Shown: positions 26,260 to 34,322, counted from the stretch's first letter. The stretch is DNA of 61,019 nt from Prochlorococcaceae cyanobacterium jk18x22bins.40 (GCA_022826155.1 JAJDVL010000041.1:1-61019); one strand, 5' to 3'. Made by a program: numbers and translations. The notes: generated from the letters alone by a model not told the origin.

Positions 26260-26895
26260 ATGGCCACCACGCCCTTGGGCAGCAATCCTCCTCGTGCGAC
26301 GGCGGGACACCACCCCCTCACCCATGGCCACCGTCCGGGTTTACCGGTATGCAGCCATGGGACCCCCGACCGTTTTGCCCAGCCTGACGGCCTCTTTCAG
26401 GTGACGGTTGCTCCCTTCCGGGGCTCCTGCAACGACGTGTTGAGCCAGGCCATCCGGGTTGCGGGCCAGGGTAGCCGGGTCATGGTTGCCCAATTCCTCA
26501 ACGGCGGCATCAACCAAGGCCCGGAGAGGGCAACGAAGCTCTGCGGTAGTCTGGAATGGATCCGCCCAGCCATTGACTGCTGCCTGGTGGATCCCTCTGC
26601 CATCACCCCGCCCCATCGTCAGGCCGTTAACGCTGTCTGGGCTGCATCCCGCCAACAGTTCTTGTCCGGTGTCCTGGATTTGATGGTTCTTGACGAATTG
26701 GGATTGGCCCTGGAGTTTGGTCTCCTGGAGGAGGACAACGTGCTCAATGCGTTGCGGCAGCGTCCCGCCTCGTTGGATTTGACGCTGATTGGCTCAGCGA
26801 TTCCCGACGCCATTCTGGACATGGCCAACCAGGTGACACGGCTCCGCTGTCGTCCGTCTTCTGCCCTCCAGCCCACCAACCATGCTGAAAAATGA
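26260..26895 (+). CDS. CobO-like protein lacking the P-loop
   Basis: A 211-residue protein resembling ATP:cob(I)alamin adenosyltransferase CobO/BtuR: GSRVMVAQFLNGG, the VLDLMVLDELGLALEFGLL strand-helix and RPASLDLTLIGSAIPDAIL all align by eye. But the Walker A (normally GNGKGKT) is replaced by VAPFRGSC, so ATP binding by the usual loop is unlikely. ATG 26260 is chosen; the frame remains open upstream with poor sequence. Its last 14 nt overlap dcd, suggesting coupling. It could be a repurposed or regulatory paralogue. Confidence 0.72.
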   Translation: MATTPLGSNPPRATAGHHPLTHGHRPGLPVCSHGTPDRFAQPDGLFQVTVAPFRGSCNDVLSQAIRVAGQGSRVMVAQFLNGGINQGPERATKLCGSLEWIRPAIDCCLVDPSAITPPHRQAVNAVWAASRQQFLSGVLDLMVLDELGLALEFGLLEEDNVLNALRQRPASLDLTLIGSAIPDAILDMANQVTRLRCRPSSALQPTNHAEK

Positions 26896-27475
26896 TTCCT
26901 GGATCCGGCATCAGGCCCGCCTCGGCATGATCGATCCCTTCCAGTCCCGCTTGGCGCGTCACCTGGATTCCGGGGGTCGGCAGCAGCCTGCGCTCAGCTT
27001 TGGCTGCTCCTCCTTTGGATACGACCTGCGTCTTTCCCCGCAGGAGTTCCTGGTGTTCCGCCACGTGCCGGGTACGGTGATGAACCCCAAGCGGTTCAAC
27101 CCGGCCAACCTGGAGCCCACCGACCTGCACCACGACGAAGATGGGTATTATTTCATCTTGCCGGCCCACTCCTACGGCCTGGGGGTTGCTCTGGAAAATC
27201 TCAAGGTGCCTGATCACATCACGGTGATCTGTCTTGGCAAGAGTACTTATGCACGCATGGGAATCATCCTGAACGCCACCCCTGCCGAAGCAAGCTGGGA
27301 GGGGCACCTGACGTTGGAATTCAGCAACAGCTCGGGAGCCGACTGCCGCATCTACGCTGGTGAGGGGATCTGCCAACTGTTGTTTCTGGAAGGGGAACCC
27401 TGTGAAACCAGCTACGCGGCTAGAAACGGCAAATACCACAACCAACCGGAACGGGTGACCATGGCCCGCATGTGA
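26882..27475 (+). CDS. dcd: dCTP deaminase
   Basis: Converts dCTP to dUTP for thymidylate synthesis. It is 197 residues with SFGCSSFGYDLRLSP, the active-site motif GKSTYARMGI and the catalytic Glu in HLTLEFSNSS. ATG 26882 overlaps the upstream CobO-like gene. It converges with the TIGR03943 gene. Confidence 0.94.
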   Translation: MLKNDSWIRHQARLGMIDPFQSRLARHLDSGGRQQPALSFGCSSFGYDLRLSPQEFLVFRHVPGTVMNPKRFNPANLEPTDLHHDEDGYYFILPAHSYGLGVALENLKVPDHITVICLGKSTYARMGIILNATPAEASWEGHLTLEFSNSSGADCRIYAGEGICQLLFLEGEPCETSYAARNGKYHNQPERVTMARM

Positions 27476-27481
27476 CCGCTC

Positions 27482-28198
27482 TCAAGTGCGGAAGGGTTGA
27501 CGGGGTTTGGGAATCGCCGTCACCCCGTGGGCGATTACCACGGGCTGCATGCCGTCGGAGGTGTTCAGCAGCTCCATCTCCCCCTCCACCCGCACCCACT
27601 GATCCTGCTGTGGCGGTGGGGCATCATCCGGCCATTGCACCGCCAGTTGCACCGGTGTGGCGTCAGCCAGGCAGCAGCGCACCAGCAACTGGGCCAGGTG
27701 GCGCTCCCCCGTGGCCGTCACCAGCACAAAACCCTCCACCTGAATCGGTTCGCCACGGAACAACCGGGGCTGAGGGGTGCCCCGCAGGAGGCGCACCCAG
27801 TCCACCAGATCACGCTGCTCCGGCGGCAAGGCAAAGCCCGCCGCCAAGCCATCCAACCGGGCGGGCGGACGATGGCGCGCCAACGTGCTGAGGGACCCCC
27901 GGGGCGGCGCCAGAACAATCAACAGACTTGTGCAGACCACCAACACCGCCGCCCGCCAGGGGATGGAGCGGCGCGGCTGGTCCACCACCAGCGCCGTCAC
28001 GCTCCACACAAGCAGCGCCAACCCGGCCCCAATCACCAGACCGTGGAACGCGGGGGCCATGAGCAGTTGAAGTCGACCACTGGACCAGCACTGCACCAAG
28101 GTGACCCCACAGCACAGCAGCGCCAGCGGCGGCAAACGCCAACGGGCCACAGCGGATCGAATCCTGGACCAAGGAGATGGGGGGCCAGGTTGGTTCAT
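27482..28198 (-). CDS. TIGR03943-type membrane protein, partner of the permease
   Basis: A 238-residue protein with three to four N-terminal hydrophobic helices (PPLALLCCGVTLVQCW, FHGLVIGAGLALLVW, AAVLVVCTSLLIVLA) and a soluble C-terminal OB-like region (QVEGFVLVTATGERHLAQLL, then WVRVEGEMEL). This matches TIGR03943/DUF1980 proteins, encoded next to DUF318 permeases, as here, with a three-nt gap. The pair probably acts as one transporter of unknown substrate. Confidence 0.78.
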   Translation of the reverse strand: MNQPGPPSPWSRIRSAVARWRLPPLALLCCGVTLVQCWSSGRLQLLMAPAFHGLVIGAGLALLVWSVTALVVDQPRRSIPWRAAVLVVCTSLLIVLAPPRGSLSTLARHRPPARLDGLAAGFALPPEQRDLVDWVRLLRGTPQPRLFRGEPIQVEGFVLVTATGERHLAQLLVRCCLADATPVQLAVQWPDDAPPPQQDQWVRVEGEMELLNTSDGMQPVVIAHGVTAIPKPRQPFRT

Positions 28199-28201
28199 GG
28201 T

Positions 28202-29170
28202 TCAGAGCATGAGAAAATTCGTCCACTGGCCCGCCAGCAGGGCCAGCACACCACAGGACAAGCCCACGAACACCATGGCCGAGCGGCAAAACACCGTGCC
28301 GTAGAGACCCAGGGATTTCAAGTCGATCACCGGACCCAGAATCAGAAAAGCCAGCAATGCGCCCGGGGTGACCTGGGAGGCAAAGCCCAGCGCCAAAAAA
28401 GCGTCCACGCTGCTGCATACGGAGATCACCACCGCCAGCAGCATGAGGGCCAGCACCGAGAGGGTTGGGGCCTGACCAACGGCCAGCAGCCAGTTCCGGG
28501 GCAGGGTGGTTTGTAGCAAGGCTGCAACTGCGCACCCCAGAATCAGCAGACTGGACAGCTTGACCAGTTCGTCCGCGCCATGGAGCACACTGAGGCGCCA
28601 CGATTTGCCCCGACCGGCTGACGGCAGGGACGTGGGGACGGGATGGGCTGACCCGATCAGGCCGGCGGAGCGCTCCAGCAAGGAGCCCGCACCGGCAGGC
28701 TGATGAAAGCCCCGCTCCCGCAGCAAGCTGGGCGCCAGGATGGCGGCGTCCTGCTGGAGACGCAGCAGGGTAGCCACCAGAAGCGCCATGGCCAGACCCG
28801 CTGCGGGGCGCGCCCAGAGCAACCAGGGCTGATCCGGAAAGGCAGCCCATGTGGAGGCCAGGACAATGGGATTCAGCACAGGGGCGGCGAAGAGAAACCC
28901 CATGGCCGTGGGGAGCGGGCTCCCGGACGCCAGCAGTTGGCGGGTGACGGGCACGTTGCCGCACTCACAGGCCGGCAGAGCAAACCCCATGGCGGCGCCC
29001 GTGAGGGGACCCAGGAGGGGATGATCGGGCAGGCACTGGAGCACCGGGCCGGCGGGAAGCCAGTGGCGGGCCATGGCGGCCAGCGCCACGCCAATGAGCA
29101 GAAACGGCATGGCCTCCAAAAACAAGGCCTGAAACACGGACCAGCTTGTGGAAAGATGGTCAAGCACCAT
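28202..29170 (-). CDS. DUF318/SO_0444-type permease
   Basis: A 322-residue membrane protein with about eight helices in two halves. Each half has a diagnostic loop: FALPACECGNVPVTRQLL in the first half, where two Cys flank a Glu, and ISVCSSVDAFLALGFA in the second. This fold is known from putative metal or metalloid permeases. It precedes and probably partners the TIGR03943 gene. No Zur-like palindrome is seen upstream. It begins with ATG 29170. Confidence 0.82.
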   Translation of the reverse strand: MVLDHLSTSWSVFQALFLEAMPFLLIGVALAAMARHWLPAGPVLQCLPDHPLLGPLTGAAMGFALPACECGNVPVTRQLLASGSPLPTAMGFLFAAPVLNPIVLASTWAAFPDQPWLLWARPAAGLAMALLVATLLRLQQDAAILAPSLLRERGFHQPAGAGSLLERSAGLIGSAHPVPTSLPSAGRGKSWRLSVLHGADELVKLSSLLILGCAVAALLQTTLPRNWLLAVGQAPTLSVLALMLLAVVISVCSSVDAFLALGFASQVTPGALLAFLILGPVIDLKSLGLYGTVFCRSAMVFVGLSCGVLALLAGQWTNFLML

Positions 29171-29201
29171 GGCTTCCGCTCTTCACCGTACGGGGCAGGT
29201 T

Positions 29202-29386
29202 AGGCTAAAAGCGTTGGGTGGTGGACTCTGCAATGCTGTGTTGATCACCTCGGCCACACCCTGGGTGTCATCACCCTGGCTCCAGGTGAAGAGTGCGCCT
29301 TGCTGGCGCGGCTCGTCTATCCCGCCGATGCCACCTCGCCCCAAGTGCTTAGCCTTCTTACCGTCGATCTCTCCACTTGCCTTCCT
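29202..29386 (+). other. open stretch without a start, possible gene remnant
   Basis: After a TAG at 29201 the plus strand stays open in the frame of the secreted protein that follows. It would encode VDHLGHTLGVITLAPGEE and LVYPADATSPQVLSLL, with normal GC content. No ATG or GTG lies before the signal peptide. It may be the decayed tail of an older gene or merely leader sequence. I recognise no family. Confidence 0.3.
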
Positions 29387-29878
29387 ATGTCAATCCTCAA
29401 GGCTCTTTCCTCGGGCACAATTGTGGCGATGTGTCTATTGCCGTCAGTAGCTCTTGCCGGCCCGTTTGGGTTTGATATAGACGACAAAACGAGGCCAGAT
29501 AGGCGTTATGATTACTGTAGAGAAAATCCCTACACTTCAAATGTTTATACTTGTACTAACTCTCCTAAGCCTAATCCTAGTATAATTCGGTATGTATTAC
29601 AGCATTATGAAGGGACAGGCTATACTTCTATTCAAGGAATTATAGAAGACCATATTGTTTTGAAAAGAAAAGCTAAAGGAAGTGTATTGAACGCACTAAA
29701 CAACAAGTATGGTATTTATGACGGGCTTGATAAAGATAATCCAGGATTTAATGAAATCTATTTTTGGCTTGTTGATGCTAATGATATTGCTATCATAGAG
29801 TATCAAGTGAGTGATAAAGAAGAAAGAGTATTATACTTTACAATACATCACGAGAACATGAGAAATGATAGTTTTTAA
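29387..29878 (+). CDS. secreted protein, unknown, AT-rich
   Basis: A 163-residue protein with a clear signal peptide (SSGTIVAMCLLPSVALAG) and likely cleavage before GPFGFD. The mature part is hydrophilic, with two Cys about 14 residues apart near the start (YDYCREN, YTCTNSP), and ends NMRNDSF. Only the signal region has the local GC content; the rest is strongly AT-rich, unlike every neighbour, which points to recent transfer. The opening GPFGFD recalls small secreted proteobacterial hypotheticals, but no family can be named. Confidence 0.6.
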   Translation: MSILKALSSGTIVAMCLLPSVALAGPFGFDIDDKTRPDRRYDYCRENPYTSNVYTCTNSPKPNPSIIRYVLQHYEGTGYTSIQGIIEDHIVLKRKAKGSVLNALNNKYGIYDGLDKDNPGFNEIYFWLVDANDIAIIEYQVSDKEERVLYFTIHHENMRNDSF

Positions 29879-29928
29879 TTTGCTGACTGATTATCTAATC
29901 TCCTTAGCATAGTGGACTCCAAAAACCA

Positions 29929-30171
29929 TTATTCAGATTCAAGCCCAATGCCTGGACTATTCATTGCCCCAAACATCCCCAAGGCCCGCGGGGGCAACTC
30001 CATCCGCCTGATTTCCGGGTTCAAGTCCAGATCCCACAAGCGATCCTGGTGCAGGTAAGTCGGTGGTTCCACCGACATCACCACCAAAGGGGAGTGGCCA
30101 CCATCGCCAACTGCACACTCATCCGGCTGTGGAGTCCCTGCACCACCTGTCATCAAGGCCTTCCCCAACAC
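29929..30171 (-). CDS. hypothetical small ORF, doubtful
   Basis: An open frame of 80 codons with normal GC, encoding a C-rich-free, proline- and glycine-rich N-terminal half and a more protein-like end (LWDLDLNPEIRRMELPPRAL). I recognise no family. It lies in the accessory gap before chlI and could be a fragment of a lost gene. The remaining gap to chlI (30172-30243) shows no clear promoter. Confidence 0.3.
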   Translation of the reverse strand: MLGKALMTGGAGTPQPDECAVGDGGHSPLVVMSVEPPTYLHQDRLWDLDLNPEIRRMELPPRALGMFGAMNSPGIGLESE

Positions 30172-30243
30172 AACAGAGATACCACAGGACGAGACGGTAA
30201 GGTCCTGTGAAAGAATCCGGAATCACCGCACCATCACAGGCCC

Positions 30244-31326
30244 GTGAGCGACACCCGTCGACCCATCTTCCCCTTTACCGCCATCGTGGGGCAGGAGGAG
30301 ATGAAGCTGGCCCTGCTCCTCAACGTGGTGGATCCCCGCATTGGCGGGGTGATGATCATGGGGGATCGGGGTACGGGTAAGTCCACCGCCATCCGCGCCC
30401 TGGCGGCCTTGCTGCCGGAGATTGCCGTGGTGGCTGGTGATCCCTACAACAGCAGCCCCCAGGACCCGGACCTGATGAGCGCCGAGGTGTTGCAACGGCT
30501 GGAGCAGGGGGAAGCCCTGCCCACCGAGCAACGGCAGGTGCCCATGGTGGACCTGCCCCTGGGGGCCACGGAAGACCGCCTCTGCGGAACCATCGACATT
30601 GAACAGGCCCTGAGCAGGGGGGTGCGAGCCTTTGAGCCGGGCCTCCTGGCCCGGGTGAATCGGGGCATCCTCTACGTGGACGAGGTGAACCTGTTGGATG
30701 ACCACCTGGTGGACGTACTGCTGGATGCGGCTGCGTCGGGCTGGAACACCGTGGAGCGGGAAGGGGTGTCCGTGCGCCATCCGGCCCGGTTTGTGCTGGT
30801 GGGATCCGGCAACCCGGAAGAGGGGGAGCTGCGTCCCCAGCTTCTGGATCGTTTTGGCTTGAGCGTGGACGTGCGCACGGTGCGGGAGGCGGCATTGCGG
30901 GTGCAGATCGTGGAGCAACGCAGCCGTTTTGACGGGGATCCCCAGGACTTCTGCCAGGCGCAGCAGAGCCAGCAACAGGCCCTCCAGGAGCGCATCGGCC
31001 AGGCCCGTGAACGTCTTGCCCGGGTGCAACTGGATGCCGAACTGCGCCTGGCCATCTCCCAGGTGTGTGGCGAATTGGACGTGGACGGTCTGCGGGGAGA
31101 CATCGTGAGCAATCGGGCCGCCCGGGCGTTGGCGGCCCTGGCGGGTCGGGACCAGGTGGAGGAAGAGGACGTGGCGCGGGTGGTGTGCTGCTGCCTCCGC
31201 CACCGCCTGCGGAAAGACCCCATGGAAACCGTGGATTCCGGCGCCCGTGTGGTCAAGGCTTTTTGCAAGGTGTTCCAACGGGCGGAACCGGAGACGCCCG
31301 AACCCTTCCAACTGGCCCTCGCCTGA
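30244..31326 (+). CDS. chlI: magnesium chelatase ATPase subunit I
   Basis: AAA+ motor that drives insertion of Mg into protoporphyrin IX with ChlD and ChlH, the first committed chlorophyll step. It is 360 residues with Walker A GDRGTGKST at residues 40-48, Walker B GILYVDEVNLLDDH, sensor I VGSGNPEEGELRPQLLDRFG and a C-terminal helical lid. The start is a GTG. It lies just ahead of ruvC. Confidence 0.96.
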   Translation: MSDTRRPIFPFTAIVGQEEMKLALLLNVVDPRIGGVMIMGDRGTGKSTAIRALAALLPEIAVVAGDPYNSSPQDPDLMSAEVLQRLEQGEALPTEQRQVPMVDLPLGATEDRLCGTIDIEQALSRGVRAFEPGLLARVNRGILYVDEVNLLDDHLVDVLLDAAASGWNTVEREGVSVRHPARFVLVGSGNPEEGELRPQLLDRFGLSVDVRTVREAALRVQIVEQRSRFDGDPQDFCQAQQSQQQALQERIGQARERLARVQLDAELRLAISQVCGELDVDGLRGDIVSNRAARALAALAGRDQVEEEDVARVVCCCLRHRLRKDPMETVDSGARVVKAFCKVFQRAEPETPEPFQLALA

Positions 31327-31334
31327 CGGATGCC

Positions 31335-31823
31335 ATGGTGAAGGTTCTGGGCATTGATCCCGGGTTGGCGCAGGTGGGCTACGGCGTTGTGAACACTGCC
31401 GACCCCATGACCTTGCTGGCCTGTGGCGTCATCCGCACCCGCCCCGGCCCCAGCCCGGGGGAGCGCATGGTGGAAATTGCCCGGGATCTGCGCCAGTTGG
31501 TGCGGCAACACCGTCCCCAAGTGGCGGCGGTGGAGAAGTTTTTTTTCTACCGCTCCAGCAACACCATTGCCGTGGTGCAGGCCCGGGGTGTGGTGCTCAT
31601 GACCATGGCCCGCCTGGGGGTGCCCACCTTGGAATACGCCCCCACCCAGGTCAAACGCACCCTCACCGGCGACGGCCATGCGGACAAGGACCAGGTGCTG
31701 AACGCGGTGATGAGGGCGTTCTGCCTGGAGCATCCCCCCCGACCCGACGACGCGGCCGATGCCGTCGCCGTGGCCCTCACCGCCAAGTTCCACCAGTTCC
31801 ATGACGACCAACAGCAAGGGTGA
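31335..31823 (+). CDS. ruvC: Holliday junction resolvase RuvC
   Basis: Cleaves Holliday junctions in recombination. It is 162 residues. Catalytic acids are Asp8 (LGIDPGLAQVGYG), Glu67 (AAVEKFFFYRSSNT) and the C-terminal HPPRPDDAADAVAVAL. ATG 31335 is eight nt after the chlI stop. Its last 23 nt overlap the next gene. Confidence 0.95.
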   Translation: MVKVLGIDPGLAQVGYGVVNTADPMTLLACGVIRTRPGPSPGERMVEIARDLRQLVRQHRPQVAAVEKFFFYRSSNTIAVVQARGVVLMTMARLGVPTLEYAPTQVKRTLTGDGHADKDQVLNAVMRAFCLEHPPRPDDAADAVAVALTAKFHQFHDDQQQG

Positions 31824-32415
31824 GTGGCGCCGTCTGTTGCGCCAGCGCCGCCGCGACTTGACCCATGGGCAACGGCAGCAGCAGGCCCGGGCCATGGCCA
31901 CCCACCTGCTGGAGCAGGTGTTGCCCCGACTGGACACAGGCGCTCTGGTGGCTGGCTATGTGGCCATGGCCGCCGAGCCGCACCTCACCCCCCATCTGCA
32001 CGGGACTGTAGCTATGGCCTTGCCTGCGGTCTGCCAGGGTCGGTTGCACCTGCGGCGCTGGGATCGGGAAGAGCCCCTGGAGCCGGATGACTGCGGTGTA
32101 CCGGCGCCACGGGTCACTGCGCCGGTGGTGGAACCCGGCGCCGTGGCCCTGCTGCTGATCCCCGCCGTGGCCATGCACCCGGACGGGTTCCGCCTGGGCT
32201 ACGGCGGCGGCTGGTACGACCGTCTGCTGAGCCAACCCGCCTGGGCGCAGCGCCCCAGCCTGGGGGTGTGCTTCTCCTGCTGCACAGCCGTCCCCTTCCC
32301 TGTGGCCCCCTGGGACCGCCCCCTCCACGGCCAACTCACGGAGAAGGGTGTCCATTGGTGGCGGCGCCCCCAGACACCAGGTCCTGATGACCGGAAACTT
32401 TGCGGTGAACGTTAA
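31801..32415 (+). CDS. 5-formyltetrahydrofolate cyclo-ligase
   Basis: Converts 5-formyl-THF to methenyl-THF with ATP, salvaging folate. It is 204 residues. An N-terminal basic helix (WRRLLRQRRRDL) and the signature GFRLGYGGGWYDRLL near residue 140 identify the family, with an LIPAVAMHPDG strand before it. ATG 31801 overlaps ruvC by 23 nt. The C-terminal extension is poorly conserved. Confidence 0.9.
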   Translation: MTTNSKGEWRRLLRQRRRDLTHGQRQQQARAMATHLLEQVLPRLDTGALVAGYVAMAAEPHLTPHLHGTVAMALPAVCQGRLHLRRWDREEPLEPDDCGVPAPRVTAPVVEPGAVALLLIPAVAMHPDGFRLGYGGGWYDRLLSQPAWAQRPSLGVCFSCCTAVPFPVAPWDRPLHGQLTEKGVHWWRRPQTPGPDDRKLCGER

Positions 32416-32479
32416 GAAAGCCCCACTCCTGTTCTCCCTGGTTCACAATGAGGCAGAGCATTGAGCATGTCCGGCACCA

Positions 32480-32665
32480 ATGGCGCAGGTATCACGGAAA
32501 GTCTCCCAAGAGCGTTCTGCAGATGCAGGCAAGCATTCCTTCCCGGCCAAAGTGCTTCAGGAAGAAACCAACCTGACCCGAGCCAGTCACCCCGCCCTGG
32601 CCATGATGGTGAGCTCCATGGTGAACATGGTGCAGAAGGGACGCCAGGAGGGTCGCCACGTCTGA
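32480..32665 (+). CDS. small hypothetical ORF, uncertain
   Basis: A 61-codon frame in the 292-nt gap between the cyclo-ligase and sufE. The C-terminal half looks protein-like (TRASHPALAMMVSSMVNMVQ); the N-terminal half is Ser/Lys rich. There is no recognisable family or convincing ribosome-binding site. The rest of the gap shows no clear promoter or RNA. It could equally be leader sequence of sufE. Confidence 0.3.
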   Translation: MAQVSRKVSQERSADAGKHSFPAKVLQEETNLTRASHPALAMMVSSMVNMVQKGRQEGRHV

Positions 32666-32707
32666 CCCCTGTCTTGCGCCATGCTGGTCTGATGGACAAG
32701 GGGGTGT

Positions 32708-33136
32708 ATGGCGGCCACCGGCAGCAGGACGCTGGATCAGATGGTGGAGCGGCTGGCGGGGGCTTCCGATCCCAAACGCCGCTATGCCTACGTGCTCTGG
32801 CTGGCCCGTAAGTTGCCTGCAGCAGAGCCCGGCCTCTTCTGTGACGACAACCGTGTGCGGGGCTGTGTCTCCCAGGTCTATGTGCGGGGAAGCCTCCAGG
32901 AAGGCAAGCTTCACTGGCGGGGAGACTCCGACGCCCAGATCACCAAGGGGTTGCTGGCCCTGTTGATCACGGGCACAGAGGGCCTGGAGCCCCAGGTGCT
33001 GGTGGCCATGAGCCCGGCGTTCATCAAAGAGACCGGCCTCCAGGCCAGCCTCACCCCTTCTCGCGCCAACGGCTTTCTCAATATCTTCAAGACCATGCAA
33101 GCCCAGGCCCAGGGCTTGGCCGCTGCTGCTCTGTAG
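32708..33136 (+). CDS. sufE: SufE-family Fe-S cluster assembly protein
   Basis: Accepts sulfur from the cysteine desulfurase SufS and stimulates it. It is 142 residues with the sulfur-accepting Cys in DDNRVRGCVSQVYV, and YAYVLWLARKLP upstream. The sequence is complete and ordinary. It is the last core gene before the accessory island at 33137-37004. Confidence 0.93.
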   Translation: MAATGSRTLDQMVERLAGASDPKRRYAYVLWLARKLPAAEPGLFCDDNRVRGCVSQVYVRGSLQEGKLHWRGDSDAQITKGLLALLITGTEGLEPQVLVAMSPAFIKETGLQASLTPSRANGFLNIFKTMQAQAQGLAAAAL

Positions 33137-33170
33137 GCCCAGGGGAGGATCTGATGGGATTCAAGGCTTC

Positions 33171-33407
33171 ATGACCGACCACCACATCCTGGATAACCAG
33201 GCCCGGACGGTGGCCAGCTATCTGAGGCAGGCCCTGGGCGGCGCAGACGACTTCCGCTTTGTATCGGCCTACTTCACCATCTACGGCTATGCCCTCCTGG
33301 CGGACCAACTGGAGACCGTGGGCCGCACCCGGCTTCTATTTGGCGATCCGGGTTGGGTTTGGTTTCTGACGCAAAGGGGGTTGACGGGTTCAGGGCTGGA
33401 GATCTAA
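33171..33407 (+). pseudogene. 5' remnant of a PLD/helicase-type gene
   Basis: The first about 60 codons encode HHILDNQARTVASYLRQAL, then FRFVSAYFTIYGYALLADQL and TRLLFGDP, which is how phospholipase-D-like N-terminal domains of large SNF2-type helicases begin. After GDP the sequence departs from that pattern and stops at 33407; the helicase body is absent. It is thus a stump left by deletion. Its GC is host-like, in contrast with the AT-rich pair that follows. Confidence 0.55.
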
Positions 33408-33452
33408 ACTGGGTTACGAGTTTCCATGGCCTTAAGCAGGCCCTGAATAAAA

Positions 33453-33764
33453 ATGACGATTGCCACTGCGATGCCTCAGCTTGTTCCAGAGACAACTGAA
33501 GGTAACATAGAAAACTGCCTTCGAGAACTTAAGCAGCTACCGACTACTGTAAGTGACTGGAAAGTTGAGTTTGGGATCGACCATGCAGACGATCCTGCTG
33601 TATTCGTTACGATAACAGTAGAAGATGATGACATTACAGATGAAAAGATTAGGTATGACAAAAGAATCAAACTATTCAAAATAACTTGCAGCTTGGTCAA
33701 AAGAATGGTAGATCGTGAGAAATTTGTATATGTTGACTTCCGTATGCCTTCCGACCCCCAATGA
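33453..33764 (+). CDS. small acidic partner protein of HEPN-like gene
   Basis: A 103-residue soluble protein: VSDWKVEFGIDHADDPAVFV, then TITVEDDDITDEKIRYD and KFVYVDFRMPSDPQ. The alternating W-x-V...D...VFVTITV and final YVDFR strands suggest a compact alpha/beta fold, but I cannot name a family. It is AT-rich. Its stop overlaps the start of the HEPN-like gene as ATGA, so the two are translated together. It lacks the G-S-x-x-x-G motif of MNT antitoxins, which otherwise pair with HEPN proteins. Confidence 0.65.
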   Translation: MTIATAMPQLVPETTEGNIENCLRELKQLPTTVSDWKVEFGIDHADDPAVFVTITVEDDDITDEKIRYDKRIKLFKITCSLVKRMVDREKFVYVDFRMPSDPQ

Positions 33765-34270
33765 CCCTTCATCATGACCTTCTAGAACAAGCATTTCACC
33801 TTGCTTTAAGAGAGAGAAAGAAGCCTCGTCAAGCCAGTCTTCGTCGTTCTGTGTCTGCTTCCTATTATGCACTATTTCATTTACTAATCTATGAAGCGAC
33901 CAAACGTATCTGCCCTGGTAATGATCGAATTCCATTGCGTAGTTATCTTATGCGCACGTTTCAACATTCTAACATGAGAAATGTCGCAAAACAGTTCTTC
34001 AATAACTCAATACCTGAAAATCTCCGCTCTGCTTTTGGCGTGAATACTCTTGACGAAAAACTAGTCTTTGTTGCCTCTTCTTTTGTTACGCTTCAGAAGG
34101 CTCGCCATGATGCAGACTATGATTTTTATAGATTTTTTCTTAGACATGAAGCCATTGGGTTTGCACGTATGACGAAAGATGCGTTTGAATCCTGGAGGCA
34201 AGTACGCGGCACGATACAAGCTGATGCATTTCTCATTGGACTGCATAACCAGAAAAACATTAACAAATAA
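33761..34270 (+). CDS. HEPN-like protein (possible RNase/toxin)
   Basis: A 169-residue helical protein. The core (ASLRRSVSASYYALFHLLIY near residue 30) is the helix pair seen in HEPN/UPF0332-like proteins, and a late R-H motif (LQKARHDADYDFYRF) may provide the R-x-n-H-like catalytic pair, although the usual Rx4-6H spacing is not met. HEPN proteins are often RNases in toxin-antitoxin or defence systems. It is coupled to the upstream small gene by a four-nt overlap. It is AT-rich, and an IS element begins 36 nt after its stop. Confidence 0.6.
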   Translation: MTLHHDLLEQAFHLALRERKKPRQASLRRSVSASYYALFHLLIYEATKRICPGNDRIPLRSYLMRTFQHSNMRNVAKQFFNNSIPENLRSAFGVNTLDEKLVFVASSFVTLQKARHDADYDFYRFFLRHEAIGFARMTKDAFESWRQVRGTIQADAFLIGLHNQKNINK

Positions 34271-34305
34271 CAATTTTCTGTATGATATTGACATTGACTA
34301 ATCTA

Positions 34306-34322
34306 AGGAACCTCTGAATAAG
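34306..34322 (+). repeat. left inverted repeat of the IS
   Basis: AGGAACCTCTGAATAAG, pairing with 35424-35440 at 15 of 17 positions. Confidence 0.85.

Noticed and set aside
34302..34306. Four-base target duplication at the IS ends
   Set aside because: CTAA on the left and TTAA on the right differ; only TA is shared, so no real duplication longer than 2 bp can be claimed.
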